Shown here piece after piece: positions 1 to 6,160 of a stretch of 6,160 nucleotides of DNA. How positions within the stretch are numbered: the stretch's first letter is position 1; each line of letters opens with the position of its first letter. The position numbers and the translations under genes are program-made. The DNA lies in NCBI GenBank assembly GCA_964579765.1, contig CAZOIK010000090.1, positions 1 through 6,160 of the forward strand, written 5' to 3'. The notes beneath the pieces are model-generated. The model had not been told where the DNA came from. It saw only the letters and a program-made list of their open reading frames with translations, and did not search any database. Source of the stretch: DATNBT01 sp964579765 (GTDB taxonomy: Bacteria > Acidobacteriota > Vicinamibacteria > Vicinamibacterales > CAVVIG01).

Positions 1-698
1 GTCAGCATCCCGGCCGCGGCGCCGACCATCCCGGACCGCGACAGGCCGACCACGAGCGCGGCAGCCATGAAGCCAAGCGCGATCGTCAGAAAGGTCGCCG
101 TGTCGTCGAACGCGGTGAAGATCTCTCCGCTCGACCGCGCACGCGAGTGCAGGCGGGCCAGCAGGTAGCCGGCCGTCAACGGCATCGCGAGCACGAACCA
201 CATCGCGAAGTCGCTGCGGTTGAGGTAAGGCCCGAACGGCGTCGTGTACGTGAACGTGCGCAGCCAGTAAAGCGAGTGCGGCGCCACGACGTGCTGGGCG
301 ACGCCGAAGGCCGCGAGCGCCAGGCTGAAACCGGCAATCGTCCGCGCGGCCGCGCGGATGCCGCGCCGCGAGAACAGTTCGCGCGCGCACCAGAACGTCA
401 GCACGACCGCCACCGAGAGCGCCAGCGCCTGCAGGGTTCCCTCGGCGTCTACGGTCAGCGGGTGCGCAGAGTCGGCCAGCGCGTTCGCGGGCGCGTCGAG
501 CCGCAGGCGCAGGTCGATCGCGCGTGTCGCCGGCGAGAGCGCGAGCCTGACTCCGGGAACGAGCGGGACGAGTTGCATCACGACGAACGCGACGTACAGC
601 ACCAGCGCGACGTCGAGCCAGCGCATGTCGTCGCGCGCGACCGACGGGCGGACGACGAGGGCAATCGCGATCGCGACGGCCGCGATCGGGTAGGCCAT
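1..698 (-). CDS. O-antigen ligase/polymerase-like (Wzy_C-type) membrane protein, 3' end outside window
   Basis: Partial gene, cut by the left edge; 232 codons are visible from the ATG at 698. The protein is very hydrophobic with several membrane segments (for example AYPIAAVAIAIALVV, LDVALVLYVAFVVMQLVPLV, LALSVAVVLTFW and FLTIALGFMAAALVVGL). The stretch GPYLNRSDFAMWFVLAMPL followed later by GLSRSG resembles the conserved core of the O-antigen ligase/Wzy polymerase family, which joins or polymerises lipid-linked glycans on the periplasmic side of the inner membrane. It lies directly behind the BY-kinase on the same strand, so it is probably in the same operon. The start is uncertain. The frame stays open to 863, and codons for residues such as LAALLAFLGLVLFLLAG, just upstream of the ATG (about 761-711), read like a first membrane helix, but no ATG, GTG or TTG lies there. 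The family call is by recognition of pattern only; ligase and polymerase cannot be told apart here. Confidence 0.75.
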   Translation of the reverse strand, partial: MAYPIAAVAIAIALVVRPSVARDDMRWLDVALVLYVAFVVMQLVPLVPGVRLALSPATRAIDLRLRLDAPANALADSAHPLTVDAEGTLQALALSVAVVLTFWCARELFSRRGIRAAARTIAGFSLALAAFGVAQHVVAPHSLYWLRTFTYTTPFGPYLNRSDFAMWFVLAMPLTAGYLLARLHSRARSSGEIFTAFDDTATFLTIALGFMAAALVVGLSRSGMVGAAAGML

Positions 699-774
699 GC
701 CGTCGCCTTCGCCGGCGAGCAGAAACAGGACGAGGCCGAGAAACGCCAGCAGCGCGGCGAGCCCGGCGGGTCGA

Positions 775-3039
775 TCAGACCGAGGCTTCGGCGTAGTAGT
801 TCTTGTACTGGTGGCCGTAGTAGCGCGAATAGTAGTACTTGTTCCGCGCGAAGTCGACCTTGTTCAGGACGACGGCCGCGAAGCGCGGCGGCGCCGACAT
901 GATCGTCTCGAGCGCGCGCTCCGCCAGACGGCGCCGCGTCATCTCGGCGCCGATGACGAACGTCACGCCGTTGACGAGCGGCGCGAGGATCACGGCGTCG
1001 GTGACCGCGAGCACGGGCGGCGTGTCGAGCACAATCCAGTCGAACGGTCCGTGCGAGAGGTTGCTCAGCAGCGTCTTCATGCGCTCGGACGCCAGCAGCT
1101 CAGACGGATTCGGCGGCGTCCGGCCGGCCGTGATCGCGAGGAGGTTGGGATCGACGGTGCGCTGAATGACGTCGCGCACGCGCGCCTGGCCGATCAGCAC
1201 CTGTGACAACCCGCGCTCGTTCGTCAGCCGCAGCGGCCGATGGAGGCCGGGACGCCGCATGTCGGCGTCCACGAGCAGCACGCGTGCCCCGCCGTAGGCG
1301 AGCGCCATCGCGATGTTGCACGCCGTCGTCGTCTTGCCCTCGAGCGGCTGCGCGCTGGTGACGACCAGGATCTTTGTACCCTCGGCGGGGAAGCGCGACA
1401 TGAGCGACGTCCGGAGCGATCGGAACGCCTCGCCGAAGTCGTGCGGCACGTGGGCCGAGGCGAGCACCGGGTGCTTGTCGCCGCGGACCGACGGCACGAG
1501 GCCGAGGAACGGCAGCTTCAGGCGGCGCGTCACGTCCTCCGGCGTCTTGATCGTGTCGTTCATGTAGTCGAGGCCGAACGCGACGCCGACGGCCAGCACG
1601 AAGCCGATGGCAATCGACGTCAGCCACGTGCGGCGACCGGTCGGCGCGAGCGGCGACTTCGGCACTTCCGCGCGATCGACGATGCGGACGTTGTTCGCGC
1701 GGCTGTTGCTCGAGACGCGCAGTTCCTTCTCGCGCTGCAGCAGCGACTCGTAGATGGTGCGGTTGCTCTTCGCCTCGCGCTCCATCACGTTGTAGTCGAC
1801 GCTCTTCCGGCTCAGATCCTGCGCGTCTTCCTTCGCCGCCTCGAGGTTCTGCGCGAGGACGCGCTCCTGCAGGACGGCCGAATCGTAGTCGTTCTTGACG
1901 TTCTGCAGCGCCTTGGCGGTCTCGAGCTCGAGCTGCCGCTGCGTCTCGGCGATCTGCCCGTTCACCTCGAGAATTGCGGGGTGTTTGTCGCCGTAACGGC
2001 CCGAGAGCTGCACCTTCTTCTGCTGCAGCTCGGTCAGCCGGCTGCGCAGCGCGGTCATCTGCGAGCTCTGGATCGTGATCGGCAGCGCGTCGGCCGACAC
2101 CGCCGTGCCGCTCGCGATGAGCGGTTTCACCTGGCCGTAGGCCGTCTCCTTCTGCACGCGCTCCATCTTCGCCTTCGTGTAGGCGTCGTTGAGCGCGTTG
2201 AGCCGGGCGACCACGATGTTCTGCTTGTCGTCGAGGGAAAGCGCGTTCTGCTTGTCGCGGTACTCGGCGAGCGCGCGCTCGCTCTCTTCGACCTTCTTCT
2301 GCTGGTTGGCGAGCTCCTTGTCGAGCCACTCCAGCATGTTTTCCGTCGTCGCCTGCTTGGTCGCCAGGTTCTGATCGACGTACTCGTCCATCAGCGCGTT
2401 CACCGCCTGCGAGGCGAACGTCGGATCGGTGGAGTCGAAGGTGATGTCCACGAGCCGGCTCCCGCGCACCGGCTCGACGCCGACGCGCCCGATGAAGTCC
2501 GAGACGAGCGCGGACTCGTCGGGCGTCTCGTCGGGCTTGGGCGCTTCCTGCTCGACGTGCGGCTGGCGCCACAGCATCGCCATCAGCCGCGCGCGCGCGT
2601 TCGTGAACACCGTCATCGGCGTTTCGGGCGGCTTGGCCGTGCCGTTGAACTCGGGGACTTGATCGAGCTTGACCGTCTTGATGACGCGGCGCGTGAGGTC
2701 GCGCCCGCGCAGGATCTTGTACTGCGTCTGGAAGTATGGCTCGGGATCCTCGTAGAACTGCTCGCCGTTGGCGCCGATGCCCGGCACTTCCGTCGCACGC
2801 TCCTGCTCGATGAGGAGGCGCCCCTGCGCGCGGAAGTACTGCACGTTCGAGTAGCCCTGGATCATCATCGCGGCCGACGTCAGCACGAACACGACGATCG
2901 CGATGCGGCGATAGCGGTAGAGGACCGCGATGCGATCGAGGATGTGGACGTCTGTCTCGGGCGCGTACGTGGACTGCCCGTGCTGCGACGGCGTCCGCGT
3001 TCCCTGCGCGCCCGCGTGCGATCTGGGTTCCGAGCTCAA
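775..3039 (-). CDS. Wzc-type polysaccharide co-polymerase / BY-family tyrosine kinase
   Basis: A 754-residue inner-membrane protein that would govern length and export of an extracellular polysaccharide through ATP-driven tyrosine autophosphorylation. The order is: cytoplasmic N-tail, membrane helix about 45-62, periplasmic Wzz domain, long coiled-coil region about 225-450, proline motif PKSPLAPTG near 460, second membrane helix about 472-490, then the kinase. The kinase shows EAFRSLRT (537-544), Walker A around EGKTTT (567-572), Walker A' LLVDADMRRP (588-597) and Walker B DWIVLDTPP (667-675). The tail has eight tyrosines in its last 20 residues, the usual autophosphorylation cluster. Sensor and kinase are in one chain, as in proteobacterial Wzc, rather than split as in Firmicutes CapA/CapB. 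The start is TTG, with GGTGA four bases upstream (3044-3048); no better start is in frame. It lies 35 nt after the secreted-protein gene and before the ligase-like gene. Substrate polymer unknown. Confidence 0.93.
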   Translation of the reverse strand: MSSEPRSHAGAQGTRTPSQHGQSTYAPETDVHILDRIAVLYRYRRIAIVVFVLTSAAMMIQGYSNVQYFRAQGRLLIEQERATEVPGIGANGEQFYEDPEPYFQTQYKILRGRDLTRRVIKTVKLDQVPEFNGTAKPPETPMTVFTNARARLMAMLWRQPHVEQEAPKPDETPDESALVSDFIGRVGVEPVRGSRLVDITFDSTDPTFASQAVNALMDEYVDQNLATKQATTENMLEWLDKELANQQKKVEESERALAEYRDKQNALSLDDKQNIVVARLNALNDAYTKAKMERVQKETAYGQVKPLIASGTAVSADALPITIQSSQMTALRSRLTELQQKKVQLSGRYGDKHPAILEVNGQIAETQRQLELETAKALQNVKNDYDSAVLQERVLAQNLEAAKEDAQDLSRKSVDYNVMEREAKSNRTIYESLLQREKELRVSSNSRANNVRIVDRAEVPKSPLAPTGRRTWLTSIAIGFVLAVGVAFGLDYMNDTIKTPEDVTRRLKLPFLGLVPSVRGDKHPVLASAHVPHDFGEAFRSLRTSLMSRFPAEGTKILVVTSAQPLEGKTTTACNIAMALAYGGARVLLVDADMRRPGLHRPLRLTNERGLSQVLIGQARVRDVIQRTVDPNLLAITAGRTPPNPSELLASERMKTLLSNLSHGPFDWIVLDTPPVLAVTDAVILAPLVNGVTFVIGAEMTRRRLAERALETIMSAPPRFAAVVLNKVDFARNKYYYSRYYGHQYKNYYAEASV

Positions 3040-3074
3040 AGAGTCACCCGCATGTGGTTCGAAGGATCGCCGCG

Positions 3075-3629
3075 CTACTTACAGCTGGTCGGTCCGGTGC
3101 AAGTCGCAGGCTGGCCGACGATCGTCTGCGCCACGGTGTTTGAAGCGGCCGCCGCCGCGGTCACGGCCTGTGCCGCAGTGGACACGGCGGAGGCCGTGGT
3201 CTGCGACGCGTTGCCGATCAATCCCGCGAACGCCGGAATCCGGAACGGCAGCTTCACCAGCGCCGACACCGCTTCGCCCGTGCTGACATTCAGTACGGGT
3301 GAGGACGCCAGCACGGCGTTGTTGGCCGGACTCATGACCTCGACGACGTAGCTGCCGGGATCGAGGCTTTTGAAGACGAACAGGCCTTGCTTGTCGGTCA
3401 TCACCGAATCGACGATGTGGCCCCAGCGCGCGTCGCGCAGGCGCACGATCGTGTTGGCCATCGAGCCGTTCGTCGAGTTGACCGCGTTGCCTTGGATGGA
3501 GGCGAGTACGCCGCCTCGCGTTCCGGGTAGCAGCACCTTCGTCGCGGCCGCGGCTGGCGCGACGGTCTGCGCATAGCTCAGCGGCGACACGCATAGCGCG
3601 CTGACGGCGATCAATAAGGTGAGGCGCAT
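3075..3629 (-). CDS. small secreted protein with carboxypeptidase-regulatory-like (CnaB-type) domain
   Basis: A 184-residue protein of unknown function. Residues 1-20 form a Sec signal peptide (basic start, hydrophobic core LLIAVSALCV) with probable cleavage after LSYA, before QT. Residues about 43-113 look like a carboxypeptidase-regulatory-like/CnaB beta-sandwich: IQGNAVNSTNGSMANTIVRL, then DKQGLFVFKSLDPGSYVVEV, then a final strand ending in ALVKLPF. Such domains are common in secreted proteins and act in stability or binding; no catalytic residues are evident. The C-terminal third (about 118-172) is rich in Ala, Thr and Ser and may be helical; it ends with two cysteines (177 and 183) that could form a disulphide. 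The ATG at 3629 has GAGGGA seven bases upstream (3637-3642). It is first in a same-strand run with the BY-kinase and ligase-like genes, suggesting a role in the envelope or exopolysaccharide, but this is inference from context. Confidence 0.82.
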   Translation of the reverse strand: MRLTLLIAVSALCVSPLSYAQTVAPAAAATKVLLPGTRGGVLASIQGNAVNSTNGSMANTIVRLRDARWGHIVDSVMTDKQGLFVFKSLDPGSYVVEVMSPANNAVLASSPVLNVSTGEAVSALVKLPFRIPAFAGLIGNASQTTASAVSTAAQAVTAAAAASNTVAQTIVGQPATCTGPTSCK

Positions 3630-3636
3630 GGCTGTT

Positions 3637-3642
3637 TCCCTC
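3637..3642 (-). promoter_or_regulatory. Shine-Dalgarno of the secreted-protein gene
   Basis: Read on the minus strand this is GAGGGA, seven bases before the ATG at 3629-3627. It supports that start, which also places a complete signal peptide at the N-terminus. Confidence 0.6.
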
Positions 3643-3691
3643 GTATGCTCTATCGGACGATCATCGCACGGAGCTCACGAGCATTTAGGAG

Positions 3692-3706
3692 ACTGTATAT
3701 GACAGT
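3692..3706. promoter_or_regulatory. short palindrome in divergent intergenic region, possible operator
   Basis: ACTGT-atatg-ACAGT is a perfect inverted repeat with 5-base arms and a 5-base centre. It lies between the divergent secreted-protein and DUF3810 genes, just downstream of the candidate minus-strand promoter, where a repressor could act. A TGACA motif overlaps the right arm (3700-3704) and recurs at 3719-3723. The arms are short, so chance occurrence is quite possible. Confidence 0.25.
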
Positions 3707-3729
3707 AGAGAGCTCCAGTGACAATTCGA

Positions 3730-3759
3730 ATGATACTCGCAATCAGTGTGAAGAATCAA
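3730..3759 (-). promoter_or_regulatory. candidate sigma70-type promoter for the polysaccharide operon
   Basis: On the minus strand, TTGATT (3759-3754) and TATCAT (3735-3730, five of six matches to the -10 consensus) are separated by 18 bases. Transcription would start near 3722 and give a leader of about 90 nt before the secreted-protein ATG. The surrounding DNA is clearly more AT-rich than the flanking genes. This is a consensus match by eye only; housekeeping promoters in this lineage may differ. Confidence 0.35.
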
Positions 3760-3792
3760 CAGCCGTGGCTGCTGCCGCTTCCGAATCTGTAA

Positions 3793-4872
3793 TTGGCTGA
3801 ATCGCTCGTGAAAACGGCCTTCCGCATCGTCCTGTTCCTCGTCACCGGCGCGGCACTGGCCCTGCCTCTGCCGCAGACCGTCGTCGAGCGCTGGTACTCC
3901 GGACTCCTGTATCCGCCGCTGCAACGCGCGTTAACGGGCGCGTCGAACCTTGTGCCGTTCGCCTTGCTCGACGTGCTCCTTGTCGCGCTGACCGCGATCT
4001 GGGTCGCAGGGCTGGTACGGGATTTCCGGCAGCGCTCGACCGGCTGGGTCCTCGCCCGATGGTCGTTCCGCACGGCGGCCGCGGGCGCTGCGCTCTACCT
4101 CGCGTTCCTGCTCGCGTGGGGGTTGAACTATCGGCGCGTGCCGCTCGAACACAAGCTGCGTTACGAGGCGGCGGCCGTGACCCCGGACGCCGCGCGCCGG
4201 GCCGCCGACCGGGCCGCGTCGCGGCTCAATGCGCTCTATGCCGATGCGCACACGGCCGGGTTTGGCAGCGCCGGCGGCGTCGATCCGGACCTCGCGCAGG
4301 CGTTCGCGCGCGCGACGCGGCAACTTGGCGCGCCGGGTACGACACGGCCGGGGCGCCCCAAGCATTCGCTGCTCGACCTCTACTTCCGCCCGGCGGCGGT
4401 CGCCGGCATGACGGATCCGTTTTTTCTCGAGACGCTCGTCGAACGCGATCTCCTGCCCGTTGAACGTCCCTTCGTCGTGGCGCACGAGTGGAGCCATCTT
4501 GCAGGATTCGCCGACGAAGGCGAGGCGAACTTCTCCGGCTGGTTGACGTGCATGCACGCCGGCACGTCGTCCCAGTACAGCGGCTGGCTGTTCCTGTTTG
4601 GCGAGCTGGCGGACGCCCTTTCGCGGACAGCGCGCGCGGAGGCAGTCGCCCGGCTGGCGGATGGACCGCGTGCCGATCTCCGCGCGATTGCCGCCCGCCT
4701 CGCCCGTGACGTGCAGCCGCGCGTGTCGGCTGCGGGCTGGCGCGTTTACGACCAGTATTTGAAAGCCAACCGGATTGAGGCCGGCGCGGCAAGTTACGCG
4801 CAGGTCGTGCGGCTCGTGCTCGGCACCGGCGTCGGTCTCACCGCGATCGGATCGGAGTCGCCGGCACGATAG
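3793..4872 (+). CDS. DUF3810-family membrane protein with HExxH zincin-like motif
   Basis: A 359-residue protein. Three membrane segments occupy the first third (about 10-25, 52-74 and 92-111); the third leads into AWGLNYRR (108-115), a stretch typical of DUF3810. The soluble part carries HEWSH (231-235) followed by ADEGEANF, the arrangement of a zinc metallopeptidase in which H231 and H235 would bind zinc, E232 act as base and E244 be the likely third ligand. The C-terminal YDQYLKAN is also in keeping with the family. No DUF3810 substrate is known to me, so peptidase activity is inference. The frame opens right after a stop at 3790-3792. The first possible start is TTG at 3793, without a clear Shine-Dalgarno. 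GTG at 3808 is an equally good choice and would place a lysine just before the first helix. It is divergent from the polysaccharide operon, and its 3' end overlaps truA by 35 bp on the opposite strand. Confidence 0.82.
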   Translation: MAESLVKTAFRIVLFLVTGAALALPLPQTVVERWYSGLLYPPLQRALTGASNLVPFALLDVLLVALTAIWVAGLVRDFRQRSTGWVLARWSFRTAAAGAALYLAFLLAWGLNYRRVPLEHKLRYEAAAVTPDAARRAADRAASRLNALYADAHTAGFGSAGGVDPDLAQAFARATRQLGAPGTTRPGRPKHSLLDLYFRPAAVAGMTDPFFLETLVERDLLPVERPFVVAHEWSHLAGFADEGEANFSGWLTCMHAGTSSQYSGWLFLFGELADALSRTARAEAVARLADGPRADLRAIAARLARDVQPRVSAAGWRVYDQYLKANRIEAGAASYAQVVRLVLGTGVGLTAIGSESPAR

Positions 4873-5632
4873 CGCCGCCGCGCGGGTCGCCCTCGTAGTA
4901 GACCCGTTCGAGAAACAGCCCGGAGGCCGGCGCCGTCAGCCGTGCGGGCTCGCCCGAGGAGGACGAGAGCAGCGCAGCTGGAGCCGCGGGCTCGAGCGTT
5001 CCTTTGCCGACTTCGACCAGCACCCCCACGATCCGGCGGACCATCTTCCACAGGAAATGGGATCCTTCGATCGCGACGAGCACGAGGTCGCCCGCCTCCT
5101 CCACATCGACGCGATCGACGAGCACGTGCGTCGAACGATCCGGCCGCTCGGTCCCGTCGGTCTCGGCGAACGCCTCGAAGTCGTTGAAGCCGACGAACGC
5201 GCGCGCGGCGGCGCGCATCCGTGGCACGTCGATGGGGTCTTTCACCCACCACACGAACGGTTTGGCGAACGCCGTGCGGCGCCGCGCGACCTGGTAGAGG
5301 TAGCGGCGGGCAACCGCGTCGTGGCGCGCGTGAAAGCGATGCCGCACGCCGGACGCCGAGAGGATGTTGACGTCGGCCGGCAGTTCGTCGTTGAGGCGTC
5401 GCGTCAGCACGTCCGGCGAGAGGGTCGTCACGACGTCGAGGTGGGCCACCTGGGCCAGGGCGTGAACCCCCGCGTCGGTGCGCCCCGATCCGTAGAGCTC
5501 GAAGTCGTCGCGCCTGGTGACGGCGCGGACGGCGCGGTCGATTTCGCCCTGGATCGTCCGCGCGTTCTTCTGAATCTGCCAGCCGCTGTAGCGCGTGCCG
5601 GCGTACTCGATGGTCAGCTTGAAGCGCGGCAG
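4838..5632 (-). CDS. truA: tRNA pseudouridine synthase A (CTG start)
   Basis: Converts uridines 38-40 in the tRNA anticodon arm to pseudouridine in the cytoplasm. Taken from 5632 it has 264 residues, near the usual TruA length. The N-terminus reads FKLTIEYAGTRYSGWQIQKN, then GSGRTDAGVHALAQVAH with catalytic Asp53. RRYLYQV follows near 109-115 (active-site tyrosine region), then HFLWKMVRRIVG (192-203), and a C-terminal APASGLFLERVYY. The frame has no ATG, GTG or TTG before the first family-conserved residues. A stop (TGA, 5647-5645) lies five codons upstream, and the CTG at 5632-5630 has GGAG seven bases before it. A GTG at 5449 would remove the catalytic aspartate and can be dismissed. The gene is convergent and overlapping with the DUF3810 gene, and divergent from the FHA gene. 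Confidence 0.93.
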   Translation of the reverse strand: MPRFKLTIEYAGTRYSGWQIQKNARTIQGEIDRAVRAVTRRDDFELYGSGRTDAGVHALAQVAHLDVVTTLSPDVLTRRLNDELPADVNILSASGVRHRFHARHDAVARRYLYQVARRRTAFAKPFVWWVKDPIDVPRMRAAARAFVGFNDFEAFAETDGTERPDRSTHVLVDRVDVEEAGDLVLVAIEGSHFLWKMVRRIVGVLVEVGKGTLEPAAPAALLSSSSGEPARLTAPASGLFLERVYYEGDPRGGAIVPATPIRSR

Positions 5633-5639
5633 TTTACCG

Positions 5640-5643
5640 CTCC
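5640..5643 (-). promoter_or_regulatory. Shine-Dalgarno deciding the truA CTG start
   Basis: GGAG on the minus strand, seven bases before CTG at 5632-5630. This spacing is ideal, and with no ATG, GTG or TTG available in frame upstream of the conserved FKLTIEYAGTRY segment it supports CTG as initiator. Confidence 0.6.
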
Positions 5644-5682
5644 GTCATCGCGGTGACAGAATACCATCCGAATTTCGCGCCG

Positions 5683-6160
5683 ATGCCTGCCGACGCCGAA
5701 GGCGCCCGCCCCGTTCCGCGACTCGTCGTGACCGATGCGCTCGGCCGCCGGGTGGTCGCGATCGACAAGCCGGTCTTCTCGATCGGCCGGCGCGCCGAGA
5801 GCGATCTCCGGCTTGCCGCCGCCGACGTGTCGCGGCTACACGCCGAGATCGTCCGCGAGGGCGACGCCTACGTGCTCCACGATCGCCAGTCAACCTTCGG
5901 CACGTTCGTCAACGACGTCCGCATCGACGCGCCCCATCCGCTGGCGCCGGGCGACCGCATCCGCGCGGGTCAGTCGGGGGACGCCGAGATCCTCTTCGCC
6001 GCCGGCGACGACGGACCCGCGGCTGAGAAGAGCGCCGTCTCCGCCGCCTTCGAGCTCCGCCAGATGGCGGCGCTGCTCGAAGGCCTTCGCGCGCTCGGCT
6101 CCGGACGCGTGCTCGACGACGTGCTCGCGCTCGTGCTCGACGCGGCCATCGACGTCACCG
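5683..6160 (+). CDS. FHA-domain signalling protein, probably FHA-GAF, 3' end outside window
   Basis: Partial gene, cut by the right edge; 159 codons are visible. Residues about 13-106 form a forkhead-associated domain, which binds phosphothreonine peptides. It has FSIGRR (32-37), SRLHAEI (50-56) and STFGTFVNDVRI (70-81), covering the conserved Arg, Ser, His and Asn of the binding loops. After a linker, LEGLRALGSGRVLDDVLALVLDAAIDVT reads like the helix that leads into a GAF domain. Proteins of this layout often end in a histidine kinase, PP2C-type phosphatase, cyclase or sigma-54 output module, which cannot be seen here. ATG at 5683 is used; GTG at 5653 is in frame and would add ten residues (MTEYHPNFAP). 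Neither has a clear Shine-Dalgarno. It is divergent from truA with a very short gap, so the two genes may share control. Confidence 0.85.
   Translation, partial: MPADAEGARPVPRLVVTDALGRRVVAIDKPVFSIGRRAESDLRLAAADVSRLHAEIVREGDAYVLHDRQSTFGTFVNDVRIDAPHPLAPGDRIRAGQSGDAEILFAAGDDGPAAEKSAVSAAFELRQMAALLEGLRALGSGRVLDDVLALVLDAAIDVT

Noticed and set aside
147..902. 251-codon plus-strand frame antisense to the ligase-like gene
   Set aside because: Arg-rich with no domain; the minus strand gives a convincing multi-pass membrane protein.
1100..2572. 490-codon minus-strand frame inside the kinase
   Set aside because: Arg/Ala-rich low-complexity translation in a shifted frame of a clearly real gene.
1240..3351. 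703-codon open frame on the plus strand, antisense to the kinase
   Set aside because: Its translation is dominated by Arg, Leu, Val and His with no recognisable domain. It mirrors the GC-rich codon pattern of the kinase, which has full family motifs on the other strand.
3079..3594. 171-codon minus-strand frame overlapping the secreted-protein gene
   Set aside because: Arg-rich shadow frame; the 184-codon frame has a signal peptide and a recognisable beta-sandwich domain.
3762..3771. Hairpin-like GCC-gtg-GC repeats as a terminator
   Set aside because: The stem is only about four pairs with a tiny loop and no following T-run, and it sits just before a gene start.
4775..5656. 293-codon plus-strand frame over truA
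   Set aside because: Antisense shadow; truA on the minus strand carries all catalytic motifs.
5633..5665. Plus-strand promoter for the FHA gene (TTTACC as -35)
   Set aside because: No acceptable -10 hexamer at 16-18 bases; only AT-poor partial matches were found.

Overview
This is a GC-rich window (roughly two thirds G+C by eye) from what looks like a free-living bacterium. A one-piece Wzc-type polysaccharide tyrosine kinase, a small secreted carboxypeptidase-regulatory-like protein, a DUF3810 membrane protein and an FHA-domain regulator occur together. With the very high GC and frequent non-ATG starts, this would fit a soil Acidobacteriota lineage such as Vicinamibacteria. That assignment is inference from style and gene content; no marker gene settles it.

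Left half (1-3629), all on the minus strand and read right to left: a 184-residue secreted protein with a beta-sandwich (CnaB/carboxypeptidase-regulatory-like) domain, then 35 nt later a 754-residue Wzz/BY-kinase fusion, then an O-antigen ligase/polymerase-like membrane protein that runs off the left edge. The spacing suggests one operon for making and exporting an extracellular polysaccharide. The kinase would control chain length and export, and the ligase-like protein would polymerise or ligate the glycan. The secreted protein has no known role.

Middle (3630-3792): a relatively AT-rich divergent intergenic region with a plausible minus-strand promoter and a short palindrome.

Right half: a plus-strand DUF3810 membrane protein with an HEWSH zincin-like motif overlaps tail to tail by 35 bp with minus-strand truA (tRNA pseudouridine synthase). 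truA appears to begin with CTG behind a well-placed Shine-Dalgarno sequence. Divergent from truA, and only 20 to 50 bp away, begins an FHA-domain protein that leaves the window at the right edge, probably entering a GAF domain.

I saw no rRNA, tRNA, CRISPR array, insertion sequence or attachment site. There is no strong case for a wholly new system. The least understood elements are the small secreted protein heading the polysaccharide operon, the DUF3810 protein next to it, and a run of non-canonical translation starts.
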